64,000 bases of DNA from Epiperipatus broadwayi (taxonomy: Eukaryota > Onychophora > Udeonychophora > Euonychophora > Peripatidae), in the NCBI GenBank assembly GCA_028023455.1, contig JAQFVV010006221.1:10902825-10966824 (forward strand), in the 5' to 3' direction. Within the stretch, counting starts at the first letter, position 1, and every line of letters begins with the position of its first letter. Below are positions 27,712-39,402 of this stretch, piece by piece. A model generated the notes under the pieces. It saw only the letters and a list, made by a program, of their open reading frames with translations, searched no databases and had not been told where the DNA came from. The translations under genes and the position numbers were made by a program.

Positions 27712-28067
27712 CTAAACAAGCTTTTTTTATTTATGATAAATTCTACAGAGAAGGATTCAAATCTTTATCTTGAATTGTCCCCATCCCCAGAGTCGCCTTG
27801 GGTCTCTTCAGTGGGAGTTGGGACATTAGTCTAAAAACAACTCACAAAGCATTTATCTAAAAGATAATTGTTAGAAGAAGATCTGAACTTTTAGATCTTC
27901 TTCTAACAATTATCTTTTAGATAAATGTTTGTTGAGTGGTTTTTGTCTAATGTCCCACTCCTCACTGAGAGACCTAGGTGACAGTCTGGGGATGGGGACA
28001 TCAAGATAAAAATGTTTGATGTTTCTGTAGTAGCTTTATCATAAATAAAAAAAAAAAGCTTGTTTAG
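27712..28067. repeat. Foldback element, family 6
   Basis: The outer arms CTAAACAAGCTTTTTTTAT and ATAAATAAAAAAAAAAAGCT with TTGTTTAG are mirrored, and pairing covers both arms to an axis near 27892 (AGATCTGAACTTTTAGATCT). Outward-pointing cores are at 27781-27817 (minus: CCACTGAAGAGACCCAAGG then CGACTCTGGGGATGG) and 27957-27996 (plus: CTCACTGAGAGACCTAGGTG then ACAGTCTGGGGATGG). TCTGGGGAT after the core is shared with family 1. The GAAA block is not clear, so this is at best a diverged hammerhead. Confidence 0.8.
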
Positions 28068-30255
28068 AGCTATTAGCACACTCTTAATTTTACAGATTTT
28101 CAAATATGAAAATGATTTTTAAAAATAAATATGCACAGTGATAAAGTGATTCAAAATGATAAATCAAATTATAATTGTTTATTAAGGAAAATACATTTTT
28201 ATTAAATGTTCTACTAATGCTTAAATAATTCAATAAAGTGACTCTTATTAGCTTCAATGTCAGGTACACTCTTAGAAAATACACTTAAAATAATTTATAA
28301 TATTTTATAAGTATTTAAATTTTTATTCAGTATATAGAATGATATATGGAATGATTTGAACAAACAACTATGAGAAATTTTTTAAATAACAACAACAAAT
28401 ATTTATTCTACATTAACAAATACAAAATTATAATTTTTTTATATTTGAATTCATATAGCCAAATATTTTCGCAATGTTATTTCCTCAAAAATTTTATAAC
28501 AGAAGGATCAAAAATTTACATCATGTTTTATAAAAAAAATTCACTTGGATTAAGCAAAAATAATCCAGAAGATCAAAATAAATTTTATATTATTTAATTA
28601 TCAAAAAGTTCTTTATACAATGATAATAACTTTCATATAAGTAGTGTCACTTTTATAATTATTTAACATACTCAATAATAACAGCTTACCAGTTCAGTGA
28701 TAGAGTGATAAGACAGATGTATATTGTCAATTTAAACCTATAATAAATTTTTAAAAATTTCAAATTAATTATATTTAGTCATTATTAGCAAAGTTCAAAT
28801 ATAGAACTTATACATTTACAATGAATTATTCACATTTAAGCCAACTAAGAATGCTATAGAGGTAAAGTAGAATTCATCAATACCTTGATAAAACCACTAA
28901 AATGACAGATAAGCCCATGGTAAAATATTACATGTGCTTTATTAAACATACTATAAATTACAAACAAAATTCATCTTCCAATAATTAAATAAAGCAAGAT
29001 ACAAAGTATAATAGCATAGCACTTAAGAATGCACCTAGTTTATAAGGGCAACAAAAGATTTAGGACTTTGTCACTAGTCAGAAAAATAATGAAAATATGC
29101 ATCAGGGCCAAAACATTAAGTAAGAATTGCCTCAAAATAGAGAGAGAGAGATCAAGCTACTTCTCCAAAATATATGCTGTGAGCAGATAAATGCTAGCAA
29201 AACAATAAAAAAGAGAGATGAATGCTATTATCCTTTGAAAAATAATGATAGACTAACACTACCATCTTTAAATATGCTGACATACATAAGCACTTCAAAA
29301 ATAGAGATAATAAATAATCTATAAAAAATTACTATAGCTAACAAATAGAAAATATGATAAATAACAATAATTAATACTCAATATGACTCTATTAACATTA
29401 GGCAATAACTAATCATAAAATAAATAATAGAAATTTATATCTAAGTTTATAGTATAATATACCTTTATAAATAAATAATTCATGTGTAAATAGAAAAGCA
29501 AATACTATTTTAAAATATGCAAATATGATAAAGTACTATTCTGAAAACTTTTAACTTATAATATTTCAAAATATAGCATATACAATATAAAATAAAATAC
29601 ACATGAACTAAAATGTGGTATCCAAAATCATAATACAAATAAATTCAACCCTATATCATTAAATTAAATAAATTAAAAAACAGTTCTGCTTTTTTCATAA
29701 ATAATTTTTCCTTAAACTGGAACATGAAGAAATATATTGGCAATAACATCTCATAGACAGCAAACACATCCATCATATAATACAATATGACTATAATATT
29801 AAAATCTATAAAAAAAACTATGAAATGTAGAATGTGTCTCTATTGGATATTTTTAGTAAAATTTCAAATAATCATGTTAGCAAGTATAGAATAAATTTAT
29901 CACTATTCAAACAAGTATCTATCAATTTAAATTATGATATATGTTGATTAGATTGCAAATGAATAGTTCACTAGTATTTAAATTCAAAGTTTTAAATTAA
30001 TTCACCATGCAAATTATCTTAATTTGCAATATTATTGTGAATATTTTATAATAAAGTATTTCTGATAAATTGTATTTATCCAATATTATCAAGTATTTGC
30101 AAGAGAAACATACTTATTTTGAATATTATATTTATAACCACAGTGGTCTCCATATTAATGCTAAGAGGGAAGAAATAATGTGTGCGGGATTTAAAATATC
30201 TCAGGCATTATAAAATAATTAAATGCAGAAAAGTTATTTAAGATCATTTAAACCA
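28068..30255. other. AT-rich DNA, nothing supported
   Basis: Only short chance ORFs rich in Asn, Lys and Ile. One exon-like stretch with a GTAAGC donor near 28690-28735 (minus) was considered and not called. Confidence 0.5.
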
Positions 30256-30523
30256 CTAAACATCACATGATCACCATCTTTTATACTAGCACATAATTGT
30301 TATTAAACAATGCAAAACTCCATACAGTAATGCCACCCTGTGCCAACCAGAGTAATTAATGGATGCCAGAAGACTTGTGCATAAAATCCCTATCTAGTCT
30401 GGGGATATTGGATGAGTAGGCACTAGATAGGAATTTTATGCACAAGCCTTTTGGCATTCATTGATTATTCTGGTTGGCACAGGGTGGCACTACTGTATGG
30501 AGTGTTTTTTCCTTGTTTAAGAT
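30256..30523. repeat. Foldback element, family 1, core deleted
   Basis: The left tail (minus: from ATCACATGATCACC to CCCTATCTAGT) meets the right tail (plus: CTGGGGATATTGGATGAGTA to GCACTACTGTATGG) head to head. The junction is at TAGTCTGGGG, so both arms start at or just after the hammerhead cleavage position (GTC followed by TGGGGA). The 5' truncation exactly at the predicted cleavage site is noteworthy. Confidence 0.8.
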
Positions 30524-31886
30524 CATTTAAATATAATGTCCTTTTTGTAGATATATTTCATATTTTGCTTTTATTAAGTAAAATACTGTAAAATTTCACA
30601 TACTATTTATTAATAGTTTGTTGAAAGTTGATTTTTTTTTATTATTCCCACCTGAGAAAAATGATATTTTTTATTCAGAGGGAGAAAACAGAAATAGTCA
30701 TAATAAGTGAATTCTTTTATTTGTGTTTTAATAAGTTAAGAATATAATGTATTTATTTAAATGAGCACAGAATACATTTTATTGAAGTATAAAATTATTA
30801 TTAATTTAATTCTTTCTTTTGTAGACTTGATAAATTATTTTAAAATGTCTGATAAACATACATTCATTATATCAAAATATAGTTCTTATCTAATGAATTA
30901 AGTCTTTTACTGAAGGTAAATAAATTCTAGACAATTTGACATGAATGAATGTTTGAAATATAATATTAAGAAGTTATTAATGTTTTCTGTGACATTCTTA
31001 CCAATAAGAAACTTAAATATTCTGTGGGAGCAAATAGACTTCAAGATTGTCATTCATTCTTGAATCATTATAATGGCAATAATAACAATAACTGTTGAAA
31101 TTATCCAACACAGAAAATTTAAAAATAACATTCTAAACATTGTAATAATTTAATAATATTACCACTAAAGCTGGCAGGTATAAAGATTTCAATTCCCTTG
31201 GTGCTTCAGTTCAGATAATTGTGCCTAGATAGTTTTAATTCATCCTGACATACTTAGCTTTAAAATAATAAAATTTAAATAAAATTACACTTCAAAATTT
31301 AACTGGAGTTTTTAAAATTGAACTGCTACAAATAAAGTTAAAACTGATTGAGGTCCTTGAACAGATGACAATCTCACCTATTTATACTATTAGTCATGTG
31401 ATTATTTTACAAGACTTGTGACTACTCTTTTAAACTTTCCACCCTTCCCTTATTAGTTTGAATCCTGATTTATTGTAACCAGGGTAGATTGTTAAGTAAA
31501 ATTTATCTAATTAATATTTAATTTTAAAATAAATCAATTTTTGCCTAGACAAGTACAAATTAATCAAAAACATTTTCTGGTTGCAAATAAAAATAATTAC
31601 AGTTACCAAGATAAAATAAAAAATATTACATAATGAAATTTACATTATAATAAATAAAACAAATATTCGATATTTAATACAACTATTTTTCATTATTCAT
31701 ATTGAAACAAGTCTCAGAATATAAATTTAACACTGTCTTTTAAAATTAGAAATTTGATATTTAAAAATAAATAATATTAAAACTTAACTTTTATTCACTC
31801 ATTTATTCACTCTTTTACTTATCTATTGCTTTTAATAATCCTATTTTTAATTACTAGCTTTATTAAACTCTTTCTAAATAAATATG
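30524..31886. other. AT-rich DNA, nothing supported
   Basis: No features recognised. Confidence 0.55.
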
Positions 31887-33390
31887 GGTAGTTGTAAACT
31901 ATTCACTGTACAGCCTGTGGTGGCGCTGTTTCCATTTAAAAACATAGCGATATAACATTACCGGGCCTCTAGACTTTTTTTTGGCTCTAATAGATCATAT
32001 TTGTATGGCTATTTTTGCTTTTTAATATATTGTTGTTGTTGTTTGTTTTTTTTTGCTTGACATAATTATTTTTCTTTTTTTTCATTTGATAAATTTAAAA
32101 CTAGAATGGACACTTTGACTTTTTTTTTTTTTTTTGGATCTCAAAAGTACACAATTATTACATACGACTTTTTTTTTGGGGGGGGGGATTTCAATTCTAA
32201 ATATACTGGGTTTTTTTTACAGACGTCTTTTTTTTTTTTTTTTGATTCAGTCGATTTCAAAGCATAAGGGACACTTGTAATGTTTTTTTTTGGATCTCAA
32301 ATATATACACACATTTTTACATACAACTTTCTTTTTTTTTTTTGCTTTTAATATATTGTTTTTTGTTAACAGACATCTTTTTTTTTTTAATTTAGAATCG
32401 ACACTTTCTTTTTTCAATTTTTAAAAATGTGGTGTTGATTGATTTAGAAAAAAATTAATCCAAGCTGTCAAACAAACTCCACCTCAAATGTGTATTTGCT
32501 TATAAATGAAAAGAAATTTTTTTTTGCTATTTTGACTAAGATATCAATCAAGAGAGTCGATTCTCTTCCGATGAAAAGAAGCATGTTGTTGATTGATTTG
32601 AGAAGAATTTGAAGCTGTCCAATCAACTCCGCCACACTTGGCTGTAAAGCCCTACCCTTTTAAAACTGATGTTCTGGGTGTGAATTAATTGACTTACAGA
32701 TCAAAAGAATCACAAACAAAACACAGGTTCTTTTCAATCAAATAAATTCATTCACCATGTCTGAACTCAACCAAATCAACTGCATCCCTTTCTCGCTTTG
32801 GGACACCCCCCAATTGCAATAACATGGTAACCATTTTGGTATTTTTTTGTTACTCTCGTCCGAGTCACAACAGAAATGGTACTTTTTCACCAACAACTAC
32901 AATCATCTGACAAACATGTTGACATCTTTTTTGGGTTACAAATAACAATCAAACCTAACCAAAAAACAAGCTTGGATAAATCTCAAGAATACAATGATAA
33001 TTACTAGTACACAAAAAGATCTCAGTTGGGAAATACAGAAAATCATCAACATCAACAAACAAACTGTTGCAAAACATTCCACTGCACACACTCTCAGATT
33101 CAATTCAAGCGAGAATACATATCAGGTCACTATGCATAGGAATTCATGCCACAATGAAAAAGCAGCAAACTATACAATCATATAGTGTTGTTAGTTTAGA
33201 TGTAGGGTTAGTGACCATGGAAGAATTTGGCCACAGAGTCTAACCACTACATCTGTTGTCTCTTAAGCGGCTAATATGATCACTAGTTGTGTATTAGCCA
33301 TAAGAACTGGCCGCAAAAGTGGTATAATTCTGTGTTTTTACACAGAAACAGCACCACCACAGGCTGTACAGTGAATAGTTTACAACTACC
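31887..33390. mobile_element. Non-autonomous DNA transposon with TIRs and 8-bp TSD
   Basis: The termini are inverted repeats of about 45 bp: the left begins GGTAGTTGTAAACTATTC at 31887 and the right ends GAATAGTTTACAACTACC at 33390. Outside them the same 8 bases, TAAATATG, occur on both sides (31879-31886 and 33391-33398), a clean target-site duplication. Eight-base duplications are typical of hAT, P and Merlin type transposons; GG termini fit Merlin better than hAT, but this is inference. The 1,504-bp interior has no transposase frame. It contains a poly(T)-rich tandem region at about 32100-32410 built from repeats of GGATCTCAAA...TTACATAC, and two related blocks (GTTGATTGATTT...AAGCTGTC) at about 32430-32490 and 32585-32640. 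Confidence 0.85.
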
Positions 33391-34035
33391 TAAATATGTC
33401 TAAAAATATTTAACTAGAAAATTATTTTTCAAAATTAAAATGAATTAAAATATTATAGCTTTAATTTAAATGCCAACAAACCAAAATATAAAGTTTGAAT
33501 CTGGTTTCTTAAGCTTAAAATTAATACAAGCTTTTTAAAATATTTTAAATGATTAAATTGTGACTAAATTAGCATTATTATCTTAAAATGCATTATCTGT
33601 CACTTAAATTACCAGCTTTTGAAATTTAAAGACTTTAGCATCTTAAACATTTATTTAGGCTTAAAACTATTATAATTTAAGCTATGTAAAAATTATTTTG
33701 TGGCTATACAATCTATAAAATAGTGCTATGGTAACTTTTTTATGTTAAAATTGTGGCATTATAAAGCATTAATAAAAATCTATTCATGACAGAACTGAAC
33801 TATATATATATATTTTAGATGTCTTGGCACAAAATTATACTTAACATTTAGCTTCTGCCAAAGCTAAAGTTCACAATATATATATATATCATTAAAAACC
33901 AGCCAACACTTAGACAATCCCAATATCAATAACAATTAACTATTTCAAACTATTGTCAAAGCTACTTCTTTTTAAGAATAATGAATTCATGATATTATTT
34001 TCAGGAGCTTCCTTGTCATATAAATATAGCAGCTA
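33391..34035. other. AT-rich DNA, nothing supported
   Basis: No features apart from the target-site duplication of the preceding element. Confidence 0.55.
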
Positions 34036-34135
34036 AATAGCTAACATTTCAATACAACAACAATTACTTTCCTCAGAACTTTTTCTTTCTCAAATCATAA
34101 GAATGTGTGTGGTGAGATTTGAAATAATTATTTTT

Positions 34136-34668
34136 TTTTTTGTTATTCTCTCTTCATTCTCAAATTCCGTTGGTTGAGAAGTTTTAAAACATATTTTATC
34201 CTCCAATAGCTTTTTTCAAATATTGTCAGTTTTCTTTGATTCACACTTTTCATTTATGCTCTTAGACTTTTCAAAAATCTCTATAGCTTCCCTTAGCAGT
34301 TTCTGGTCATATTGTTCAATTTTTGCCAGAATATGTGTTTTATTAAAATTGATGTCCTGGTTAGTTAATTTATTGAGTGAATAAATGGCTGATAAATTAC
34401 ATTTTTTTCTAACGGCCAAAATGTGTGCTTCCTTTCTTATGTTTATTCTACAATTGGTCTGATGTATGAATATAAATAAACCCCTCATGGAATTTTCATA
34501 TACATCATGACACTCCAAAGGAATTTTATCTTTAGGGCATGAAAATACTTCATTAATTTTTTTAAATTTAGTATAAATTGTGTGGATATTATTTTTCTTT
34601 AAAACATTGCCAATTTTATCAGTTACTCCTTTTATATATTGCAGGACAGTCTTAATTAATGAAGTATT
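34136..34668 (-). pseudogene. Penelope-like element, GIY-YIG endonuclease fragment
   Basis: The minus-strand translation gives a linker (NNIHTIYTKFKKINEVFSCP then KDKIPLECHDVYE) followed, after a gap, by QTNCRINIRKEAHILAVRKK and HILAKIEQYDQKLLREAIEI. This matches the second half of the Penelope-like endonuclease domain: the GVYEIPCG-YIG block, an RxxEH-like helix and a C-terminal REAIEI helix. The first GIY-YIG block is damaged here. There is no reverse transcriptase upstream, so the copy is 5'-truncated. It lies back to back with the plus-strand copy at 34669-35090. Past its C-terminus, at 34045-34076 on the minus strand, a CTGAGGA...TTGAAAT stretch faintly resembles the hammerhead blocks. 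Confidence 0.82.
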
Positions 34669-35090
34669 TCCATGCCCTAAAGATAAAATTCCTTTGTAGG
34701 GTCATGATGTATATGAAATTCCATGTGGTATTTATTTACAATCATACCTTGGACAGTCCAATTGTAGAATAAATGTAAGAAAGGAAAAACACATTTTGGC
34801 AGTTAAGGAAAAATATAACTCATCAGCCATTTATTCACACATTAAATTAACAAATCATGATATCAATTTTAATAAAACACATATTCTGGCAAAAATAGAG
34901 CAATATGACCAGAGACTGCTAAGAGAAGCTATAGAGATTTTTAAAAAGCCAAAGAGTATAAAGTATAAATTAAAGGAAATTAACAATATTTGGAAAAAGC
35001 AATTGGAGGATAAAATATTTTTAAAACTTCCCAACCAATAGAATTTGAGAAAGAGGAGAAACTAATAAAAGAAAAAATAATTTTAAAGAT
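34669..35090 (+). pseudogene. Penelope-like element, GIY-YIG endonuclease fragment
   Basis: Reading frame: HDVYEIPCGIYLQSYLGQSN then CRINVRKEKHILAVKEKYN, then HILAKIEQYDQRLLREAIEI and NNIWKKQLEDKIFLKLPNQ, ending TAG near 35040. VYEIPCG plus the Y-(I/L)-G block and the RKEKH helix identify the GIY-YIG nuclease of Penelope-like elements, which cuts target DNA during retrotransposition. The normal metal-binding Cys of these elements is kept in PCG. The fragment is 5'-truncated within the linker. About 45 bases past the stop, GCTCTGAGGAAATTATTTG again resembles the start of a hammerhead core. The frame from 34796 onward is uninterrupted, so this copy is fairly young. Confidence 0.85.
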
Positions 35091-35150
35091 GAAGCTCTGA
35101 GGAAATTATTTGTTTCAGATATATATACATAAATGATAAACGTATATTGT

Positions 35151-35258
35151 TTTAAAAATAGCTTTATTCATGCGGAACATGCTTTTGATACATAGCTATG
35201 ATTATTATATATAACATATCAAAAGCATGCTCAGCATGAATTAAGCTAATTTTAAAAC
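35151..35258. repeat. Small hairpin repeat
   Basis: TAGCTTTATTCATGCGGAAC and its continuation ATGCTTTTGATA at 35159-35190 pair with TATCAAAAGCATGCTCAGCA and TGAATTAAGCTA at 35216-35250. It lies just past the Penelope-like fragment and just before a SINE. Confidence 0.75.
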
Positions 35259-35263
35259 TATAT

Positions 35264-35366
35264 ACTTTATATATATATATATGTCAAAGCGTTGACCAGG
35301 AAGCGAACCCGGGCCGGCTGCTTGGAAGGCAGCTACGCTAACCGCTAGGCCATCAACGCTTGGCAA
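35264..35366 (-). mobile_element. tRNA-derived SINE
   Basis: Minus strand: TGGCCTAGCGGTTAGCG (A-box-like), CTGCCTTCCAAGCAG (anticodon arm, TCC), CCCGGGTTCGCTTCCTGG (B-box-like), then TCAACGCTTTGACATATATA as a TA-rich tail. Flanks AAAACTATAT at 35254-35263 and 35367-35376 form the target-site duplication. This is the least degraded tRNA-like member here. Confidence 0.85.
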
Positions 35367-35572
35367 AAAAACTATATCTTTTTTTGTATAAATGTCTGAT
35401 AATAATAATAAATGTATAATAATGTGATAAGAAAATGAAATCACTTTTTCGTTGTTCTTCTTTATATATTTCCATCGTTCTTCTTTGGATATAAAGAAGA
35501 TTGTCTAATTGTCGACAATATTTACAGAAGAAAGCATGTGATGGTCATGTGATGTTTATTGGCTTAAAAAAG

Positions 35573-35636
35573 CATGTATTAAAGTAGGAGTGTGTATTTA
35601 TAGCATTTAGAATAATTGTGTTTAACATTATATATT
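35573..35636 (+). repeat. Imperfect direct repeat, copy 1
   Basis: CATGTATTAAAGTAGGAGTG ... AATTGTGTTTAACATTATAT recurs at 36106-36175 with a few changes and a small indel. The LINE 3' end at 35650-35967 lies between the two copies, and LTR element A begins at the end of copy 2. Confidence 0.7.
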
Positions 35637-35649
35637 CTGGTTGTGAAGA

Positions 35650-35967
35650 GATCGAAAACGCAATGTATGGGTAAGAGAACAAATAGGTGTTACTGACTTC
35701 ATTGAAAAAATTAAAAGATTGAAGTGGAGTTGGGCTGGACATATTGCCAGAAGAGGTGATAATAGATGAACAATTGAAGTTTTAAACTCGATTCCAAGAG
35801 ATTGTAAAAGACCCAGAAAGAGACCACATGTGAGATGGATGAATGAGATGAGAAAGTGTGCAGGGGTGATGTGGAGAAGAGAAGTTAAATATCGGAGAAG
35901 ATGGATTGAACTTGGAGAGTGCAGTGGATTGATAATGGTTGATGATGATGATGATGATGATATGTAA
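35650..35967 (+). pseudogene. LINE 3' end (RTE/Jockey-like C-terminus)
   Basis: One frame reads WVREQIGVTDFIEKIKRLKW then SWAGHIARRGDNR, a stop, then TIEVLNSIPRDCKRPRKRPH, VRWMNEMRKCAGVMWRRE and RRRWIELGECSGLIMVDDDD. This is the standard C-terminus of a LINE polyprotein (WAGHIAR, KRPxxRPxxRW, W blocks), ending in a GAT repeat at about 35937-35961 that serves as the 3' tail. It is severely 5'-truncated, with one internal stop. It is a different LINE from that at 8290-10640. Confidence 0.85.
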
Positions 35968-36105
35968 CATTTAATGTTTTATTTTAAAATTGTAAAAAAA
36001 AATTAAAGCAATAAAAATAATTAGATTAATTAAATTTCATGCCTTCTGCTGTAAGTATTGTAAAGGAGATCAATGAGAGAAGTGATATCCTATTACATTA
36101 CTGTC

Positions 36106-36175
36106 GTGTATTAAAGTAGTAGTGTATGTATTTAATGTAACAGCATTTAAAAATGGTTGTTTAACATTATATATT
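36106..36175 (+). repeat. Imperfect direct repeat, copy 2
   Basis: The partner of 35573-35636; it ends at the 5' boundary of LTR element A in TTTAACATTATATAT. Confidence 0.7.
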
Positions 36176-39103
36176 GTGAATGTTCAAATTGATGATCCAG
36201 GTATATATATATATATATATATAAAAAATAATAATAATAAACAATTCAGTACAATATAAGTTTAACTAAATAGGATCGATATTATTTTATATATTTCATA
36301 TATGAATGCAGTCACCATAGTAACATTATTACATACAGTTCAATGTTTTTTTTTGTGTTGAGTATATGTGTTTATAAATTAATTTAAAAAAAAATATTAT
36401 TATTAAAAAAATATAGATATGTGTAAATTATTGATGTTTATCAATAATTTAAAAGGTTATTATATCAATTTTGTATTTTGGTTTGTAAAATAATAAAAAA
36501 AATTGTAATCGAATTTGGATTTAATCTTCATGTATCTTTTTATCCGAACTTACCCCAAAAACCCGCGAAAAGAAACTATAAGAAAATTGATAGAATTGAG
36601 TTTTAATTGAGTAATTTTGTATGGTCATCAAGATACGAAAAACGTCAGAAAGAGAACATATAAAAAGACGCGACAGAATATAACAGGACTCTTTATCATT
36701 TTGCAATAGTAAAGGATAGATCTATTTTCTGTGTCTTAACAAATAAATTTTTTCAATATTTTTTTTTTGTGTGTAAAACCATAAAACATGGAAAAATAGT
36801 GGAATTATCTGCCCGTTCAATCATTTAGCGGGCAGTTGCAGAAAAGTTCCCGGGGAAGCGACAGCAAAGTAAAAAAAAAAAAAACCTATGAAATAAAAAA
36901 AGGAAAATGCTTTATAAATAAAAAATGGATTTGCGTAAATATCGTCTCACGAATAAAGAAACAAGACCTAACTGGATCAATTCACATCATAATAGGGATA
37001 ATCAAAGTGCACTCACCTCTTCGGACGAAAAAAAGAAAACTTTTAATGAAGTATTGTAAAGTTTACGATTATTATTTCTGACGGAGAAACTTCTCTTTAC
37101 ACTATAACTGAAGTCAATCGATAGACCAATAAATAGTGAACGAACAGACTATATATATATATGGTATGATTTTTTTTTATATGAAATGTGTGTGTATTAA
37201 TTTTTTTTTATATGTAATAAAATGGGATGATTTTTTTTTAATTATCTCTAAAAGTAATATAATTTATTAAATGAAAATGATCGGAAAGACTCAAATATAT
37301 TTATTTCATATTCATTTATCCGTAATTATTTTGATAAACAAATAGATTTTGATACCCTCCTATTTCACATTTTGGTATCGGTTATATGTAAATTTTTTTA
37401 GTAAAATATCTAGGAGCCTTTCCCGTCATTTACTCATTCATTTTTTTTTGTCGTTATCGTTATTGCAACACATATATAGAGATACACATAGCAATTTGAT
37501 CATTTTATTTAGTCAACCAATCTAAAATATAAAGTCATTTCGGATGTATTTTATCATTAATATTGCCAGTTTTCTTTTCTATAATCTAATAAATTGAGTT
37601 AATTTAAATATCAAGACTAGTTTAATTATTTTGTTTTATTTGGATTGCGTAAGACGGCGTAGCTATTTAAGTAACAGGATTCAAACTCAGCTTGGTAAGC
37701 GAATTGGAATATAAGATAAGGTATGTTTTGCTTATTAGTATTTTATTTTGTTTCTATATGAATTTCATATTTATATTTGCATTCGAATATTATATATACA
37801 TATTATCATTTATCTTAGTTAATATTACAAAGTCAATCATTTCATGTTTGTCTGATTCCGTCATAAAAATCTAAATAGATTATACTTTATCGTTTGGTTC
37901 AGAATAATTCGTCTTGGATATTTTTCTTAAACTCCTATAAAATGAAGAGAATAAACTTCATTGACCGATTTAATTGAATATTGTTTTGATTTGTATAAAT
38001 ATCAATTATAATCATATTGTTGCCAGTCAATTTTTATTCAATTGTTTAAAATTTCAAACAAGTTGTATTAATACTCACAGGTGAATAAACATCCAATAGA
38101 AGCTCGATATATCTTTTATGTAATGTGGTTGGACATTGTAAAGTTAGAGATGAGCTAATAGAGTGTTGATATTAAACTCCAGTGAAGTATTCTATTTTAA
38201 AACCTAAACGAAGCACTAATTAAGCATCATTTTATTGGAAGATATTTGTGAATTATTTATAAATTATTTTGTAGCTTCTTAGTAAACCATCGACGTCTAT
38301 TAATTTGTTTAAACATTTAAGTGAGTGTATAAATTTTCAAAGTGTTTATAAAATTATAATAAAACCAGTTGATACCCACAGAAAATTATTAATTAGAGAT
38401 TGAAGTAGAAAGAATTGTATATCGCTTATTGACACGAGTGTTTATCTTTCTATTTAGCGTTTATTAAAATAGATATATGTATATTTGGGTTCAAGTATTA
38501 TTTTGTTTTGTTATTTAAATAATGTCTATATGTAAACAAATGTTTTGTAAAGTACTATTACAGGTACTTAGAAGCTTATCCATTAAGTTAAAAAGGCAGC
38601 ATCTTTAAATAATAAAGTAGATTTAAATTACTATAACAGTAACAGGCTAATAAAATATATATTGGAATCTGTTTTAGTTATTAATTGGATTTGATTTTGA
38701 TTAGATTGCCAATCTAGTAGTTAGCCTAATCCTATATTATTGTTTAGGGCAATAGTAGTTGGTTTCACTGCTCTTTGCAATTTATGTTGTAATTGTGACG
38801 GATTTGTTGATGTCTGGAGCAGATAGTCTCATTATTTCTTCATTTCACATATAACTTAAGTAAATTAAACTTTAAGAGAGATTATTTGTGCTTTGTGATG
38901 GTTTATTACATAACGGCGACCCGATTGAGCTAGACCAGATTAATTTAAATTAGTTTTTTTAGATTTTTTTATCAGATCAGATTGATCATCCTAACCATCA
39001 CCTTCATCCATCAATTCAATCAGTTACAAATTGGCACCAACATTTTGGGCCTTCTTTCTTCAATTTAAATGGAATACAGCATTCAACAATTCCGACGGTT
39101 ACA
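36175..39103 (+). repeat. 5' LTR of element A
   Basis: Begins TGTGAATGTTCA and ends CCGACGGTTACA, giving TG...CA ends. It contains no long ORF; short open frames on both strands recur in the 3' LTR only because the sequence is duplicated. A TATATAT run lies close to the start. Confidence 0.92.
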
Positions 39104-39106
39104 AAA

Positions 39107-39125
39107 TGGCGCGCCAACTCGGGCC
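39107..39125 (+). promoter_or_regulatory. Primer-binding site of element A
   Basis: TGGCGCGCCAACTCGGGCC starts three bases after the LTR end, as expected for minus-strand priming by a tRNA 3' end. It resembles Lys-type primer sites (TGGCGCCCAAC...) but with a changed seventh base, so the tRNA is not certain. Confidence 0.8.
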
Positions 39126-39402
39126 GAAATAACCAATTAAAGACCCAAGTTTGAGTCTCATATAGATGCTAAAGCATGGTATTATTTTTATATGCATTGG
39201 TGGAGTTATATAGCTGATTATATTGTGTCATAGGTTTAAATAAGATATTAGAATATTTGTTGTTGTCGTTCTTTGGGGATTTTTATTCGCAGCTGTAGGA
39301 TTGAACGGATAGATATGTTTTATGTAAGAATAAATAAAAGTAAAGTATTTCACAATTTATTTAAAATAGAGATATTATATTTGACATAAATAGAAAATAA
39401 AA

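Noticed and set aside
35264-35366. Functional tRNA gene
   Set aside because: A and B boxes are present, but the arms do not form a proper cloverleaf, a SINE-like tail follows and target duplications flank it. The other tRNA-like segments are rejected for the same reasons.
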